From Candidatus Methanoplasma cognatum (GTDB taxonomy: Archaea > Thermoplasmatota > Thermoplasmata > Methanomassiliicoccales > Methanomethylophilaceae), in assembly GCA_009777615.1 (NCBI GenBank), contig WRLM01000001.1, positions 248,001-312,000 on the forward strand: a stretch of DNA of 64,000 nucleotides. The letters are read 5' to 3'. Positions 42,582-52,289 of this stretch are shown here, in pieces. Below the pieces are notes generated by a model. That model made no database searches and was not told the DNA's origin. It was given only the letters and a program-made list of their open reading frames with translations. The position numbers and the translations under genes were made by a program. The first letter of the stretch is position 1; each line of letters begins with the position of its first letter.

Positions 42582-43029
42582 CCACTGCCACCGAAGACAA
42601 GTATCTGTATTAAGCTTTCCTATAAGCGGCGCCGGTGCCCGGCACCCGGCACCTGGCAGGAGCCCTTAAGCAATGTTTATATACCAGTCATGTATGAGAG
42701 GATTCTGCGGGAATCAACCATTGCGCCCGGTCCCCGGGTGGTTTTTGACACTGCATCCCGTTGTCTGGGAAGGCCGACTTCCTAGGTAAAAAAGCTTAAA
42801 TATTCCCCCGAAGTACGGGGAGTACGCGGCCCGAAATGGGCTTGCAATGATGGAGAATCAAGATCTCCGCCGCAAGGCGTGAACTCTTGAATTCTGACGT
42901 TCGATGCTACGAATGTTCCGTTAGACGGACATTCGATTGAGTGAGCCGTCCGACGGAGCAGCGGTGAAACATGGTAAACTGCCAGTTTCTTTCATCCATC
43001 CAGAGACGTGATAATGTCACAAGGATTTG
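42582..43029 (+). other. 16S rRNA promoter and leader region
   Basis: Two TATA candidates occur: TTTATATAC at 42676-42684 and CTTAAATAT at 42795-42803, the latter after an A-rich element and giving a leader of about 205 bases. Between them a hairpin (CCCGG/CCGGG at 42726-42738, with ACCA/TGGT below it) ends in five T, which could terminate the distal transcript. The leader proper contains a bulged hairpin CGAATGT/ACATTCG around 42908-42934, a possible processing structure. Confidence 0.5.
42795..42803 (+). promoter_or_regulatory. Proximal TATA box of the 16S rRNA gene
   Basis: CTTAAATAT preceded by AAAAAAG, a plausible TATA box plus TFB-recognition element, about 230 bases before the mature 16S 5' end. 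Confidence 0.5.
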
Positions 43030-44499
<1,470 letters not shown>

Positions 44500-44503
44500 A
44501 CGC

Positions 44504-44526
44504 AGGGTGGGGCTCAGCCCCACCCT
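44504..44526 (+). terminator. Hairpin directly after 16S rRNA
   Basis: AGGGTGGGGC and GCCCCACCCT form a perfect 10-bp stem with a TCA loop, starting five bases after the anti-Shine-Dalgarno. It may end the transcript or guide 3' processing. An A-rich, not T-rich, sequence follows. Confidence 0.55.
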
Positions 44527-44548
44527 CAAACAAAAATAAGCGTAAAAT

Positions 44549-44587
44549 ATTGCAAGGAAAATCAGTTAAGAGTGATTTTCCCGCAAT
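44549..44587 (+). other. Second long hairpin downstream of 16S rRNA
   Basis: GGAAAATCA (44556-44564) pairs perfectly with TGATTTTCC (44573-44581) around an 8-base loop, and ATTGC/GCAAT extends the stem below a small internal loop, giving 14 base pairs. Its role (processing, termination, or an independent RNA) is unknown. The remaining intergenic bases to 44781 hold nothing I can assign. Confidence 0.4.
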
Positions 44588-44781
44588 TCCGAAGGCAGCT
44601 TACCATGCACTAAACGTAGCATCGAACGTCCATCCGATTTTTTTCATATTTCTCAGGTGGGCAGGGCCATGCGAAGCGCCGGCTTTTCAGGCGGCAGAGG
44701 ACCGGATGCCATATGATAGAATGAGGGGCGTACCGCTGTCATAACTCTTGCAGATATGCGGCCGGCTATATTCTCGAGCGT

Positions 44782-45837
44782 TCACACGCGGCTTTTGCTC
44801 AAATATTCTTTTCCTTTTTTCATTAGCTTGATGAATTTTTCAGGATTTTCCGAGAGCGAAGCCTCTCTCACTTCCCTCACAGCCCCTTCGTAGATGTTCC
44901 ACATGCTCTCCGCATTACCGTTCAGGTTCTGTATCTCGTGATAGAGGGAAGCGTTCTCTTTTGACAAAGGAACGCAAGCGTCCAAACATCTTTTGAATGT
45001 GGTCGAGGCTACGCCCTTCAATTCGTTGAAGGGTATGCCGCTCTCTCTGAGTGTGGTGAAGAACACAACATTGGACGCATGCGCGAGCGCCAATACGTAA
45101 GCCATAAGTTCATCGTGCCTCTCGACAGTTGTGACTATTATGTTGGATCCCTCGTCGTTAAAGAGTTCCGCTGCCTCATCCGCGGCGTTACTGCATCCGC
45201 AGTCGCAGATGACCACGCTCCGATCGAACATCGATGCGGCGGAGGGGCCGAACATCGGATGGACCGAGCAGACCTTCCTGTGCTCGGCCATCTTCCTGAG
45301 ATCATCAGTGAATGAGGATTTTACGGACGCTATATCGAAGATCAGAGCATCCTTTTTACAAATGGCATCCGCCGCTTTCAGGACAGACTCTACGGATGAT
45401 ATCGGGACCGATATGACGACGACATCCGAATCCGCCGCATCCTCCATACTGCCCTCGGAGACGTCGACGATGTTCACAACCGCCCCCCGTCTCCTGAAGT
45501 ATCTTCTCATCCATCGCCCCATCTGCCCGTTGCCGCCGATGATGGTCACTCTCTTCTGGCACCATTTTATTATCGCAGTGGACTGGAGCTCAGCGGAGCT
45601 GGCCGTCAGCACGTTGCAGATGGATTCGGAGGCGCCTTGCGGCAGCGATGAGTTCTTGGACATCGTGCGGCACCTCTCGATCTCTTTCTTCTCTGCATCC
45701 TCATCCCTGAGCGGGATTCCGAGCTCGTTTTTCATAACGCCGATCCTTTTGGCGATGTCGCTGCGCTGGATCATCAGCTTGACGATCATGGAGTCTATCA
45801 CCTCGATCTCTTCCTTCATGGACTCTATGTCTTTCAT
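44782..45837 (-). CDS. tyrA: Chorismate mutase-prephenate dehydrogenase fusion
   Basis: 351 residues from ATG 45837. The AroQ-type chorismate mutase helix bundle (about 1-85: IEVIDSMIVKLMIQRSDIAKRIG, split here for reading) is fused to a NAD-binding prephenate dehydrogenase with VTIIGGNGQMGRWM near 95 and VHPMFGP near 190. It converts chorismate to 4-hydroxyphenylpyruvate, the tyrosine branch. GAGGGGGG eight bases before this ATG decides against the upstream ATG at 45879. It is the third gene of an aromatic operon, 44 bases after the dehydroquinate synthase stop. Confidence 0.92.
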   Translation of the reverse strand: MKDIESMKEEIEVIDSMIVKLMIQRSDIAKRIGVMKNELGIPLRDEDAEKKEIERCRTMSKNSSLPQGASESICNVLTASSAELQSTAIIKWCQKRVTIIGGNGQMGRWMRRYFRRRGAVVNIVDVSEGSMEDAADSDVVVISVPISSVESVLKAADAICKKDALIFDIASVKSSFTDDLRKMAEHRKVCSVHPMFGPSAASMFDRSVVICDCGCSNAADEAAELFNDEGSNIIVTTVERHDELMAYVLALAHASNVVFFTTLRESGIPFNELKGVASTTFKRCLDACVPLSKENASLYHEIQNLNGNAESMWNIYEGAVREVREASLSENPEKFIKLMKKGKEYLSKSRV

Positions 45838-45881
45838 CCGGTACCCCCCCTCTTCCGGCGCTTCGTTGATGATGGGCATGT

Positions 45882-46895
45882 TCAGATTTCCTTTATTTTT
45901 TCATCGACTGCCATTCCGAAGTGCCTTCCGCCGTTTGTTAGGTAGGCAAGTACTTCATCCCCTTTCTTTATTTCGCTGACAGCCGTGGAACCTCCACGCG
46001 TAACCAGCCTAACGGTCTCGGCGTTCTGAAGTATCGTGGTGTACTCTTTGCCGTCGTGCGATGCCGTTATGATAAGCATAGGCCTGACCTCCTCCTTGCA
46101 GCGTCCTATCGATGCCGCTTTTGTGTTCCCGTCCCTGCCGACTATGAGAACATCGTCTCCCGCGCGCAGTTCCGAGAGGTACCTCGTCTTGCCGTCCGGC
46201 ACCATGATATAAGCGTGCACGGCGCCAGCGTTCACCCTGAACGGGCGCGCCGCCACGTATCCGTTCTCTTCGCTCTCCGATTGGACCAGGAATAAGCATG
46301 AGGACTGCGACCCGATAAGCATTCCTTCTCCGGGGACCATCTTTGAGCAGGTATCGATGCAGACGCGGTCCCCCGTCAGTATGTTCTTCACGCTCATAAC
46401 TTCAATAGCGGTTAGCCCCAGGTCCGATGCGGTACTCACTTCCTTCAATATGTTCTTCATTGCATCCGTGTCGTCCGTATCCACGACAACGCCGTCGGTG
46501 CCTTTCTCAAGGATGTTCCGGCACAGTTCCGCATCCTCGGAGGATGAGACGCAGGCCATTATCTTCGTCCTTCCGGACGATGCGGCGATGAGGTTCTCGA
46601 AGGGGATGACCGACCAGTCGCCCGTCGAGACCACAAGCACATCTTCCCTGCCGCAGAGGTCCATGGCGTCCGCCTGATCTTCCGGGGATGCTATGCCGAC
46701 CATCCTTCCCTGGATATCGCCGGACAGTATGCCGTCTTTGCTGAATATGAGTCTGACCTTCCCCAGCGATGAGAAGCTCTCGTCGCCCGGACGTACTATG
46801 AACGTACCTATCCCGCTCTCTAATCCGGATATCAGCATCCTCTTTCTTTCGTTAGCATCGTCAGGCGCATCCGCCCTCATCCATATCTCTTTCAT
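45882..46895 (-). CDS. aroB': 3-dehydroquinate synthase II (archaeal AroB')
   Basis: About 337 residues. MKEIWMRAD at the start and the C-terminal part with [13 protein letters not shown]-like [20 protein letters not shown] and [13 protein letters not shown] identify the archaeal NAD-dependent enzyme unrelated to bacterial AroB. It oxidatively deaminates 2-amino-3,7-dideoxy-D-threo-hept-6-ulosonate and cyclises it to 3-dehydroquinate. ATG 46895 is chosen from three close starts; ATG 46901 overlaps the upstream stop. It follows the ADH synthase gene, its immediate upstream enzyme. Confidence 0.93.
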   Translation of the reverse strand: MKEIWMRADAPDDANERKRMLISGLESGIGTFIVRPGDESFSSLGKVRLIFSKDGILSGDIQGRMVGIASPEDQADAMDLCGREDVLVVSTGDWSVIPFENLIAASSGRTKIMACVSSSEDAELCRNILEKGTDGVVVDTDDTDAMKNILKEVSTASDLGLTAIEVMSVKNILTGDRVCIDTCSKMVPGEGMLIGSQSSCLFLVQSESEENGYVAARPFRVNAGAVHAYIMVPDGKTRYLSELRAGDDVLIVGRDGNTKAASIGRCKEEVRPMLIITASHDGKEYTTILQNAETVRLVTRGGSTAVSEIKKGDEVLAYLTNGGRHFGMAVDEKIKEI

Positions 46896-46900
46896 GAGCA

Positions 46901-47692
46901 TCACTTAAGGAGCTTTGACGCTTCTTCCACGCTCATCCCTTTCAGGACGATCCCGGATATCGCTTCGGTCATTCCGCGGGGGTTTTTGTGCTGGAATATG
47001 TTCCTTCCTATGGAAACTCCTCTTCCTCCCGCCTCCATGGAATCGTGCACCATGTTCAGTATGTCCATGTCCGAACTCATCTTCGGGCCGCCTGCGATGA
47101 GCACTGGGGCCAGCGCGCCTTTTGTAACGTCCCTGAATGAGTCAACGTCCCCTGTGTAGTTGACCTTTATCAGATCCGCGCCCAATTCCGTGGCCACCCT
47201 TGCGCAGTGGGCTACCTTCTCCGAATCGAACGGATCTTTGATGGAAGGCCCGCGTGCGTATGCCATCACCAGAAGCGGCATTCCCCATTCGGCGCAGTCC
47301 TTCGACACCTTACCTAGGTCGGACAGCATCTGAGGCTCGCTGTCCGCGCCGAGGTTCACATGCATGGACACTGCGTCCGCCCCGAGCTTCAGAGCTTCTT
47401 CCACGTTTGACACCAGCACTTTGAAGTCGGACGTGGAACCCATGATCGTGGACGCGGAAAGGTGGAGTATGAGCCCCACATCGTTCCCGGCGGTCCTGTG
47501 CCCGTATGGTATGAGGCCCTTCTGCATAAGGACGGCGGTTGCGCCGCCTGTGCTCACGGCGTTCACCGTGGTCTTCATATCTATTATGCCGCTGATAGGA
47601 CCTATGGATATCCCGTGATCCATCGGCACTATGACCGCGTTCCCCGACTCTCTGTCAATTATCCTTTCCAAACGTATGTTCTTTCCAAACAT
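46901..47692 (-). CDS. aroA': 2-amino-3,7-dideoxy-D-threo-hept-6-ulosonate synthase (AroA')
   Basis: 263 residues, a fructose-bisphosphate aldolase-like barrel. VPMDHGISIGPI near residue 25, the catalytic lysine in LIKVNYTGD near 175, and GGRGVSIGRNIFQH near 225 identify ADH synthase. It condenses L-aspartate semialdehyde with 6-deoxy-5-ketofructose 1-phosphate, the first step of archaeal aromatic synthesis. ATG 47692 is preferred because GGTGA precedes it; the in-frame start at 47719 falls inside the operator palindrome. It heads the aromatic operon. Confidence 0.93.
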   Translation of the reverse strand: MFGKNIRLERIIDRESGNAVIVPMDHGISIGPISGIIDMKTTVNAVSTGGATAVLMQKGLIPYGHRTAGNDVGLILHLSASTIMGSTSDFKVLVSNVEEALKLGADAVSMHVNLGADSEPQMLSDLGKVSKDCAEWGMPLLVMAYARGPSIKDPFDSEKVAHCARVATELGADLIKVNYTGDVDSFRDVTKGALAPVLIAGGPKMSSDMDILNMVHDSMEAGGRGVSIGRNIFQHKNPRGMTEAISGIVLKGMSVEEASKLLK

Positions 47693-47703
47693 CGGTATCA
47701 CCG

Positions 47704-47725
47704 TGCTACGTGCTAACACGTAGCA
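47704..47725 (-). promoter_or_regulatory. Operator-like inverted repeat of the aromatic operon
   Basis: Perfect 9-base arms TGCTACGTG and CACGTAGCA flank CTAA. An A/T-rich TATA-like stretch (ATAGATATACT on the minus strand, near 47727-47740) lies just upstream, so the expected transcript start falls inside the repeat. A repressor responding to aromatic amino acids is the natural inference; no candidate regulator is adjacent in the operon. Confidence 0.6.
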
Positions 47726-47835
47726 TAGTATATCTATTTTTCTGTCGGCGGATCACGCCGCACGTTCCCGCATCCTTTACGGGAATTCAGTGCCCAGAGG
47801 CCGTTGAATGTAGAGCATTATGGGGGTAAATAAAA

Positions 47836-47906
47836 CACTGTTACGTTATTTTCAGAAATATTTATATATACGTACACTAATCATACAGTTAGTGTAACAG
47901 TGTTAC
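47836..47906 (+). promoter_or_regulatory. Promoter with multiple inverted repeats upstream of the YhbD-like gene
   Basis: TTTATATATA at 47861-47870 is a good TATA box. Around it are TACACTAA (47873-47880) and TTAGTGTA (47889-47896), a GTAACA-G-TGTTAC palindrome (47894-47906), and CACTGTTAC (47836-47844), the exact reverse complement of GTAACAGTG (47894-47902). Sites on both sides of the TATA box suggest tight repression, perhaps by looping; the HTH protein encoded next is a candidate for autoregulation. Confidence 0.55.
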
Positions 47907-47928
47907 ATTACAAAGCGGAGATAAACAC

Positions 47929-48573
47929 ATGGATGAGAACCTCATATCCAAAAAAGAGCTGCTGGAGCTCAAGGGGATATCATACGGTACGCTTTACCGC
48001 TGGAAACGGAAGCGTCTGATACCTGACGAGTGGTTCATCAGAAGATCCACTTTCACGGGGCAGGAGACGTTCTTCCCGCGGGACCTGATCCTGGAAAGGG
48101 TAGACAGCATACTGAACAGCAAGGAAGAGACGTCCCTCGACGACCTGGCGAAGATCCTGTCAGGGGTCCCCGCGGAGATCAACATCACTATGGATGAGAT
48201 GAAGCGGAGAGGTCTGATATCGGAGGCCGCGGCGGTTGCGGCGGAACAGTTCTTTCCCGGGACGATGGACTTCGACGGAGCGCTGATTGTATTTTCTCTC
48301 GACGGACCGATTGAGGATGGAGACCTCTCCATGGAAGATGCCAAGACCATGATGCATAACATGGCGGCCGTCGATGACAGGGAAGCTTTGCGGCAGAGCA
48401 CGGTCAGGCTCTATAGGAAACAGGGGGTCGCCTTCTGCGCAATACTGCCAGACGTTTCAAAAGCGTATATGGACACATCGTCCAAACTTATTTTCGAGGT
48501 CAGCATGCCGCAGATGGTCGCGGCATTCAAAGCACAGATATTGTTGAAGAAAGGAGCGGAAGATCATGAATGA
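47929..48573 (+). CDS. YhbD-like (DUF4004) helix-turn-helix protein
   Basis: 214 residues. The N-terminal ISKKELLELKGISYGTLYRW (about 7-26) and STFTGQETFFPR near 40 match Bacillus YhbD/DUF4004, a MerR-like DNA-binding module of the cytoplasm. The C-terminal 130 residues are uncharacterised. GGAG lies eight bases before the ATG. It overlaps the bactofilin-like gene by eight bases, the same pairing as yhbD-yhbE/F in Firmicutes, which suggests acquisition from bacteria. It probably regulates its own operon via the repeats upstream. Confidence 0.82.
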   Translation: MDENLISKKELLELKGISYGTLYRWKRKRLIPDEWFIRRSTFTGQETFFPRDLILERVDSILNSKEETSLDDLAKILSGVPAEINITMDEMKRRGLISEAAAVAAEQFFPGTMDFDGALIVFSLDGPIEDGDLSMEDAKTMMHNMAAVDDREALRQSTVRLYRKQGVAFCAILPDVSKAYMDTSSKLIFEVSMPQMVAAFKAQILLKKGAEDHE

Positions 48574-49153
48574 TTTGATCATAAACGGAAAGAGCAAGGT
48601 GTCCGGAGGGACCTTCGGAGAAGTGAGAATGGACGGCATATCGTCGGTCGAAGGCGATCTCGTATGCGATACGATGGAATTGAACGGAACATGCCGTTTC
48701 AAAGGCAATGTGCGCATCAGCGGGAGGGCGGAGATAGACGGTGTCTGCAAAGTATCAGGCGATATGGACACGGAGGACCTGGACCTGGACGGCTGCCTGA
48801 CGGTAGCAGGAGGACTGACGGCGGAGAACGCAAGACTGAACGGCGCCCTGACAGTGAACGGAACGTTCAACGTCGGAACGCTGGACATGAAGTTCCACGG
48901 TTCGTCAAAGGTCAAAGAGGTAGTGGGAGGCAGGATCCGCATTTACCACGGCAAAAGCACGAGGTACTTCCGTGCGGAACTGATAGAGGGCGACGATATC
49001 GACATAGAGCGGTCCAAGATAAAGGTCGTAATAGGCGATAACGTTACGATCGGGGCGGGCTGCACTGTGGAAAGGGTCGAATACAGCGGCGGTCTGGAGA
49101 TCCACCCGAAGGCAAGCGTAAAAGAGAAGATAAAGGCCGATCAGGGCAAATGA
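48566..49153 (+). CDS. Bactofilin-like (YhbE/YhbF-type) polymer-forming protein
   Basis: 195 residues made of short repeating beta strands with alternating small and hydrophobic residues (for example VSGGTFGEVRMDGISSVEGD and KGNVRISGRAEIDG), the right-handed beta helix pattern of bactofilins and YhbE/F. Such proteins self-assemble into cytoskeletal filaments, often at membranes. A lysine-rich C-terminus follows the helix. It is translationally coupled to the DUF4004 gene. A strong hairpin follows the stop. Confidence 0.8.
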   Translation: MNDLIINGKSKVSGGTFGEVRMDGISSVEGDLVCDTMELNGTCRFKGNVRISGRAEIDGVCKVSGDMDTEDLDLDGCLTVAGGLTAENARLNGALTVNGTFNVGTLDMKFHGSSKVKEVVGGRIRIYHGKSTRYFRAELIEGDDIDIERSKIKVVIGDNVTIGAGCTVERVEYSGGLEIHPKASVKEKIKADQGK

Positions 49154-49177
49154 GGATCGCCCGACCAGCCATTTTTT

Positions 49178-49219
49178 CTCCGGAGGTGCGGCGCCGAAAG
49201 GCGCGGCACACCTCCGGAG
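49178..49219. terminator. Large hairpin between convergent genes
   Basis: CTCCGGAGGTG (49178-49188) pairs perfectly with CACCTCCGGAG (49209-49219); inside, GCGCC and GGCGC enclose a GAAA tetraloop. On the minus strand the stem is followed by GAAAAAATGG, that is, T-run on the other side of it for minus-strand reading is absent, while plus-strand reading ends in AGTTGTTTC. It probably serves as a bidirectional barrier between the bactofilin and hcp transcripts. Confidence 0.55.
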
Positions 49220-49241
49220 GAGTTGTTTCATTTTATGCCGG

Positions 49242-50852
49242 TCACTCGATCTTCAGGATCCTCATATCCTCCGCCACGGCGGAGTTGCCCTTAAGACCGA
49301 AGGTCCCGACGAGCACGTTCAGTATGTTGGGCGAGACGAATTCCGGAAGGGTCGGACCGATCATGATGTCCTTCACGCCAAGATGCAGCAGCGACAGAAG
49401 CACCAGGCAGGCCTTCTGCTCATACCAGGAGATGTTGAACGACAGCGGAAGATCATTCACCGACAGGCCGGTGGCCTCGGCGAGCTTGAGCGCGACCACC
49501 ACCAGGGAGTAGCAGTCGTTGCACTGGCCGGCGTCCAGCACCCTGGGTATGCCGCCGATGTCCCCCAATCCGAGTTTGTTGTACCTGTATTTGGCGCATC
49601 CCGCAGTTAAGATTATCGTGTCCTTCGGAAGCGCCTCCGAGAACTCGGCGTAATACTTCCTTTCCGGTCTCCTTCCGTCGCATCCGGCCATCACCACAAG
49701 CCTCTTCACCGCCCCGGAAGATATGGCGCCGAGCACTTTATCGGCCAGGCTGAGGACGGTACCGTGCGCGAATCCTATCGGGATGCTGATGTCATCTATG
49801 GACTTAGGCGGCGAACAGGTCTTCGCCAGCTTTATTATCTCGGAGAAATCCTTGCGGCCGTTCTTCTGAGGGATATGCGTTATGCCGCCGAAGCCGGCGG
49901 GTCCGGTCGTGAACAGCCTCTTTGAATATGATCCAGGGGGAGGAACCAGGCAGTTCGTGGTGACGAGTATCGGTCCGTTGAAGGAATCGAACTCTTCTTT
50001 CTGCATGTGCCATGCGTTGCCGTAATTCCCGACCAGATTGTCGTACTTCTTGAACCGCGGATATGCGTTCGCGGGAAGCATCTCTCCGTGGGTGTACACG
50101 TCCACGCCGCTGCCCTTTGTCTGCTCGAGCAGTTCCTCCAGGTCCTTCAGGTCATGGCCGGTGATGAGTATCCCCGGATTGTTCCGGACCCTGAGGCTCA
50201 CTTCCGTTATCTCCGGAACGCCGTAGGTCTCGGTATTCGCCTTATCCAGAAGCGCCATGCACTTCACTCCGGCGGCTCCGCATTCCAGAACGATCGGCAG
50301 CAGCTCTTCCGAAGACAGATCCTCGGACAGAGAGATGAGGCCTTTGATCATGAAGTCCTCTACTTCCGCATCCTTGTACCCCAGGACCCTGGCGTGATAG
50401 TAATAAGCGCCCAGCCCCTTCAGTCCGTAGAGCAGCAGTTCTTTCAGAGAGCGGAGGTCCTCGTTCGGCGAAAGCTGATCGATGCCGACGGTCTTCGCCT
50501 TGAGCGCCTTTTCCGAATAGTCGTAGTCGGCGCAGTCCGCGCCGTACTTTGTCTTCTTGATCCATCCTCTTGTATCGTCGATGAGCTCTTTGGAACGGTC
50601 GATCATCTTTACGAAGTATCCGCTGTCAAAGTTAACGTTCGTAAGCGTCGAGAACAATGAGACCGTGATGTGCTCTATCTGCTTGTCCACTTTCTTTCCG
50701 TCGTCTTTCGCCTTCTTCGCCGCGATCGCGAGACCTTCCAGCGAATAGATCAGGAGGTCCTGCAGATCCGCGGTCTCCGGGGTCTTGCCGCAGACGCCCT
50801 TTTTGGTGCACCCGGCGGCCTTTATTGTTTCTTCACATTGTCTGCAATTCAT
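49242..50852 (-). CDS. hcp: Hybrid cluster protein / hydroxylamine reductase
   Basis: 536 residues. The N-terminal cysteines C3, C6, C15 and C21 bind the [4Fe-4S] cluster. Ligands of the hybrid Fe-S-O cluster appear in TGHDLKDLE, YTHGEMLPANAYP, TTNCLVPP, AGCAKYRYNKLG and GQCNDCYSL, the standard order. The protein reduces nitric oxide or hydroxylamine and protects anaerobes against nitrosative stress in the cytosol. GGTGAT precedes the start. It is divergent from an HxlR regulator and shares repeated ATACT/AGTAT sites with it. Confidence 0.96.
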   Translation of the reverse strand: MNCRQCEETIKAAGCTKKGVCGKTPETADLQDLLIYSLEGLAIAAKKAKDDGKKVDKQIEHITVSLFSTLTNVNFDSGYFVKMIDRSKELIDDTRGWIKKTKYGADCADYDYSEKALKAKTVGIDQLSPNEDLRSLKELLLYGLKGLGAYYYHARVLGYKDAEVEDFMIKGLISLSEDLSSEELLPIVLECGAAGVKCMALLDKANTETYGVPEITEVSLRVRNNPGILITGHDLKDLEELLEQTKGSGVDVYTHGEMLPANAYPRFKKYDNLVGNYGNAWHMQKEEFDSFNGPILVTTNCLVPPPGSYSKRLFTTGPAGFGGITHIPQKNGRKDFSEIIKLAKTCSPPKSIDDISIPIGFAHGTVLSLADKVLGAISSGAVKRLVVMAGCDGRRPERKYYAEFSEALPKDTIILTAGCAKYRYNKLGLGDIGGIPRVLDAGQCNDCYSLVVVALKLAEATGLSVNDLPLSFNISWYEQKACLVLLSLLHLGVKDIMIGPTLPEFVSPNILNVLVGTFGLKGNSAVAEDMRILKIE

Positions 50853-50873
50853 TGTATCACCATTATTTACTTT

Positions 50874-50911
50874 TGATACTAAGTATGAATATGATACTAA
50901 ATTATAAATAG
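50874..50911. promoter_or_regulatory. Shared hcp/HxlR control region
   Basis: TGATACTAA occurs twice, at 50874-50882 and 50892-50900, exactly 18 bases apart, and the first copy forms the palindrome ATACT-A-AGTAT (50876-50886). A TTATAAATAG-type TATA box at 50902-50911 can drive the leaderless HxlR gene, and its reverse complement CTATTTATAA can drive hcp, whose start would fall on the repeats. HxlR dimers are the probable ligand. Confidence 0.55.
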
Positions 50912-50934
50912 CGGAGAGTTTCTAAAAGTATATC

Positions 50935-51294
50935 ATGAACCATGACTGCACACTGTACAAAACGATGGATTATCTGGCCAAGAGATGGACCATTCTGATA
51001 CTTCTTGAACTGCGCAAAGGGGAGCAGGAATGGAAAAGGTTCTCGGCGATACGCGAATCCATGAAGGACATCACCCCCAAAGTATTATCGGAGCGGCTGA
51101 AGGATCTTGAGGCGGAGGGGCTCGTCTCCAAGAGGGTCGATGCTTCGGCGTTCCCGATAAAAAGCGAGTACAGGCTGACCGAGGCGGGGGAAGAGCTGGT
51201 GGAAGCGGTCAAGCAGATAAAATATTGGGCTCTTAAATGGAAGATACGCAACGAGATCTGCCTGCGGCAGGACTGCCGCAGCTGCGGCCTCTGA
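50935..51294 (+). CDS. HxlR-family winged-helix regulator
   Basis: 119 residues. CTLYKTMDYLAKRWTILIL at the start and ITPKVLSERLKDLEAEGLV near 45-63 are the MarR/HxlR winged helix; the C-terminal CLRQDCRSCGL adds a cysteine cluster, beyond C5, that could sense redox or nitrosative stress. It lies divergent to hcp and probably regulates it and itself. The TATA box places its transcript start at or near the ATG, so it is likely leaderless. Confidence 0.9.
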   Translation: MNHDCTLYKTMDYLAKRWTILILLELRKGEQEWKRFSAIRESMKDITPKVLSERLKDLEAEGLVSKRVDASAFPIKSEYRLTEAGEELVEAVKQIKYWALKWKIRNEICLRQDCRSCGL

Positions 51295-51376
51295 CCCGGA
51301 CGCGGCCTCGCTCTGACTGCGGTGATGCAGGGTTTTGTCCGAATAAGATATATTACAGAAACACGTATCTCACCCT

Positions 51377-51937
51377 ATGGAGAAGATATACAAACCGAAC
51401 ATAGGATGGATATTCTGGGCACATCTGATCCTGATTATATTGATAGTGGCGATATTCGCGATATGGACGCTGGTGGTCGGGTCCACAGGAGGACTGCTTA
51501 TCCCGATACTGGCGGTGTTCCTGCTGATAGTGTTAGTTTCCCTGCTTGTCGTGGCAAAGACGGTGTACACACTGGACGATGAAAGGATATTGATCCGCGG
51601 AGCCCTCAAAACGTATGACATACCGTACGGGTCGGTAAAGAAGATAATCAGTACCAACAAAGGCCTGATAAGCGAGGGCATGTTCGTCCTTTCTACGGAC
51701 AGGATATGCATTTTCTACGGCGAGGAAGGCAAGGTCTCGATATCCCCAATAGATAAACCGGATGCCCTGAGTGTTCTCAGGTCGAACTGCCCCGGCGCGG
51801 AGTACGAAGAGGATCTCAAGGTCAAAGCGGAGAAAGAACAGAAGGCCGAAGAGCAGACTTTCCAGATGGAACAGGCAACCGAAGGGCCGCCCGAGGAAAA
51901 GGAATACGTATACAACAGATACAGGCTGCAGCAATAA
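51377..51937 (+). CDS. Membrane protein with bacterial PH-like domain
   Basis: 186 residues. Two hydrophobic segments at about 10-35 and 40-62 are followed by a small beta domain (about 65-145: YTLDDERILIRGALKTYDIPYGSV) resembling bacterial PH/YyaB-like domains, and a charged, Glu-rich tail. Such proteins are membrane associated and of unknown function. An AAGATATATTA box near 51343-51353 sits about 28 bases before the ATG, so translation is probably leaderless. A clear terminator follows. Confidence 0.72.
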   Translation: MEKIYKPNIGWIFWAHLILIILIVAIFAIWTLVVGSTGGLLIPILAVFLLIVLVSLLVVAKTVYTLDDERILIRGALKTYDIPYGSVKKIISTNKGLISEGMFVLSTDRICIFYGEEGKVSISPIDKPDALSVLRSNCPGAEYEEDLKVKAEKEQKAEEQTFQMEQATEGPPEEKEYVYNRYRLQQ

Positions 51938-51970
51938 CGCAAAGGCCCGAAACAAGAAATAAGGATTTGG

Positions 51971-52008
51971 AGGTCAGCGGGGCGGGTATGCCCCCATGAC
52001 CTTTTTTT
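51971..52008 (+). terminator. Terminator of the PH-domain gene
   Basis: AGGTCA and TGACCT form the base and GGGGC/GCCCC the upper part of a hairpin, followed by seven T at 52002-52008. This is a textbook hairpin plus T-tract 34 bases after the stop. Confidence 0.65.
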
Positions 52009-52289
52009 ATGAAGAGGCAGCTTCTGCAGTTATTAGCTGTATCTCGCGGGCGTTCAACTCCGTTTCTATTTTTGTAGCGGATCAAAGCACTTCCATTTTT
52101 ATAGCAAACCTGCCGTGTTTCTCAGTTGAAAAGTAAGGCGTAATCCGTTGCTTTGACGATACGGACGCTATGCGTTCCTGCGTCGATGCCGGCTGGATCA
52201 CTTTCGCGGCCCGCGCGCCGTTTTTTCTTTTGCTGGATATGCAGAGGAAGGTTTATGGTGCTCAATCCTATCAGGTGTTTGTTCTTAAA

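Noticed and set aside
44500-44781. Search for 23S, 5S or tRNA downstream of 16S
   Set aside because: No conserved 23S or 5S sequence is visible; aromatic biosynthesis genes follow on the opposite strand.
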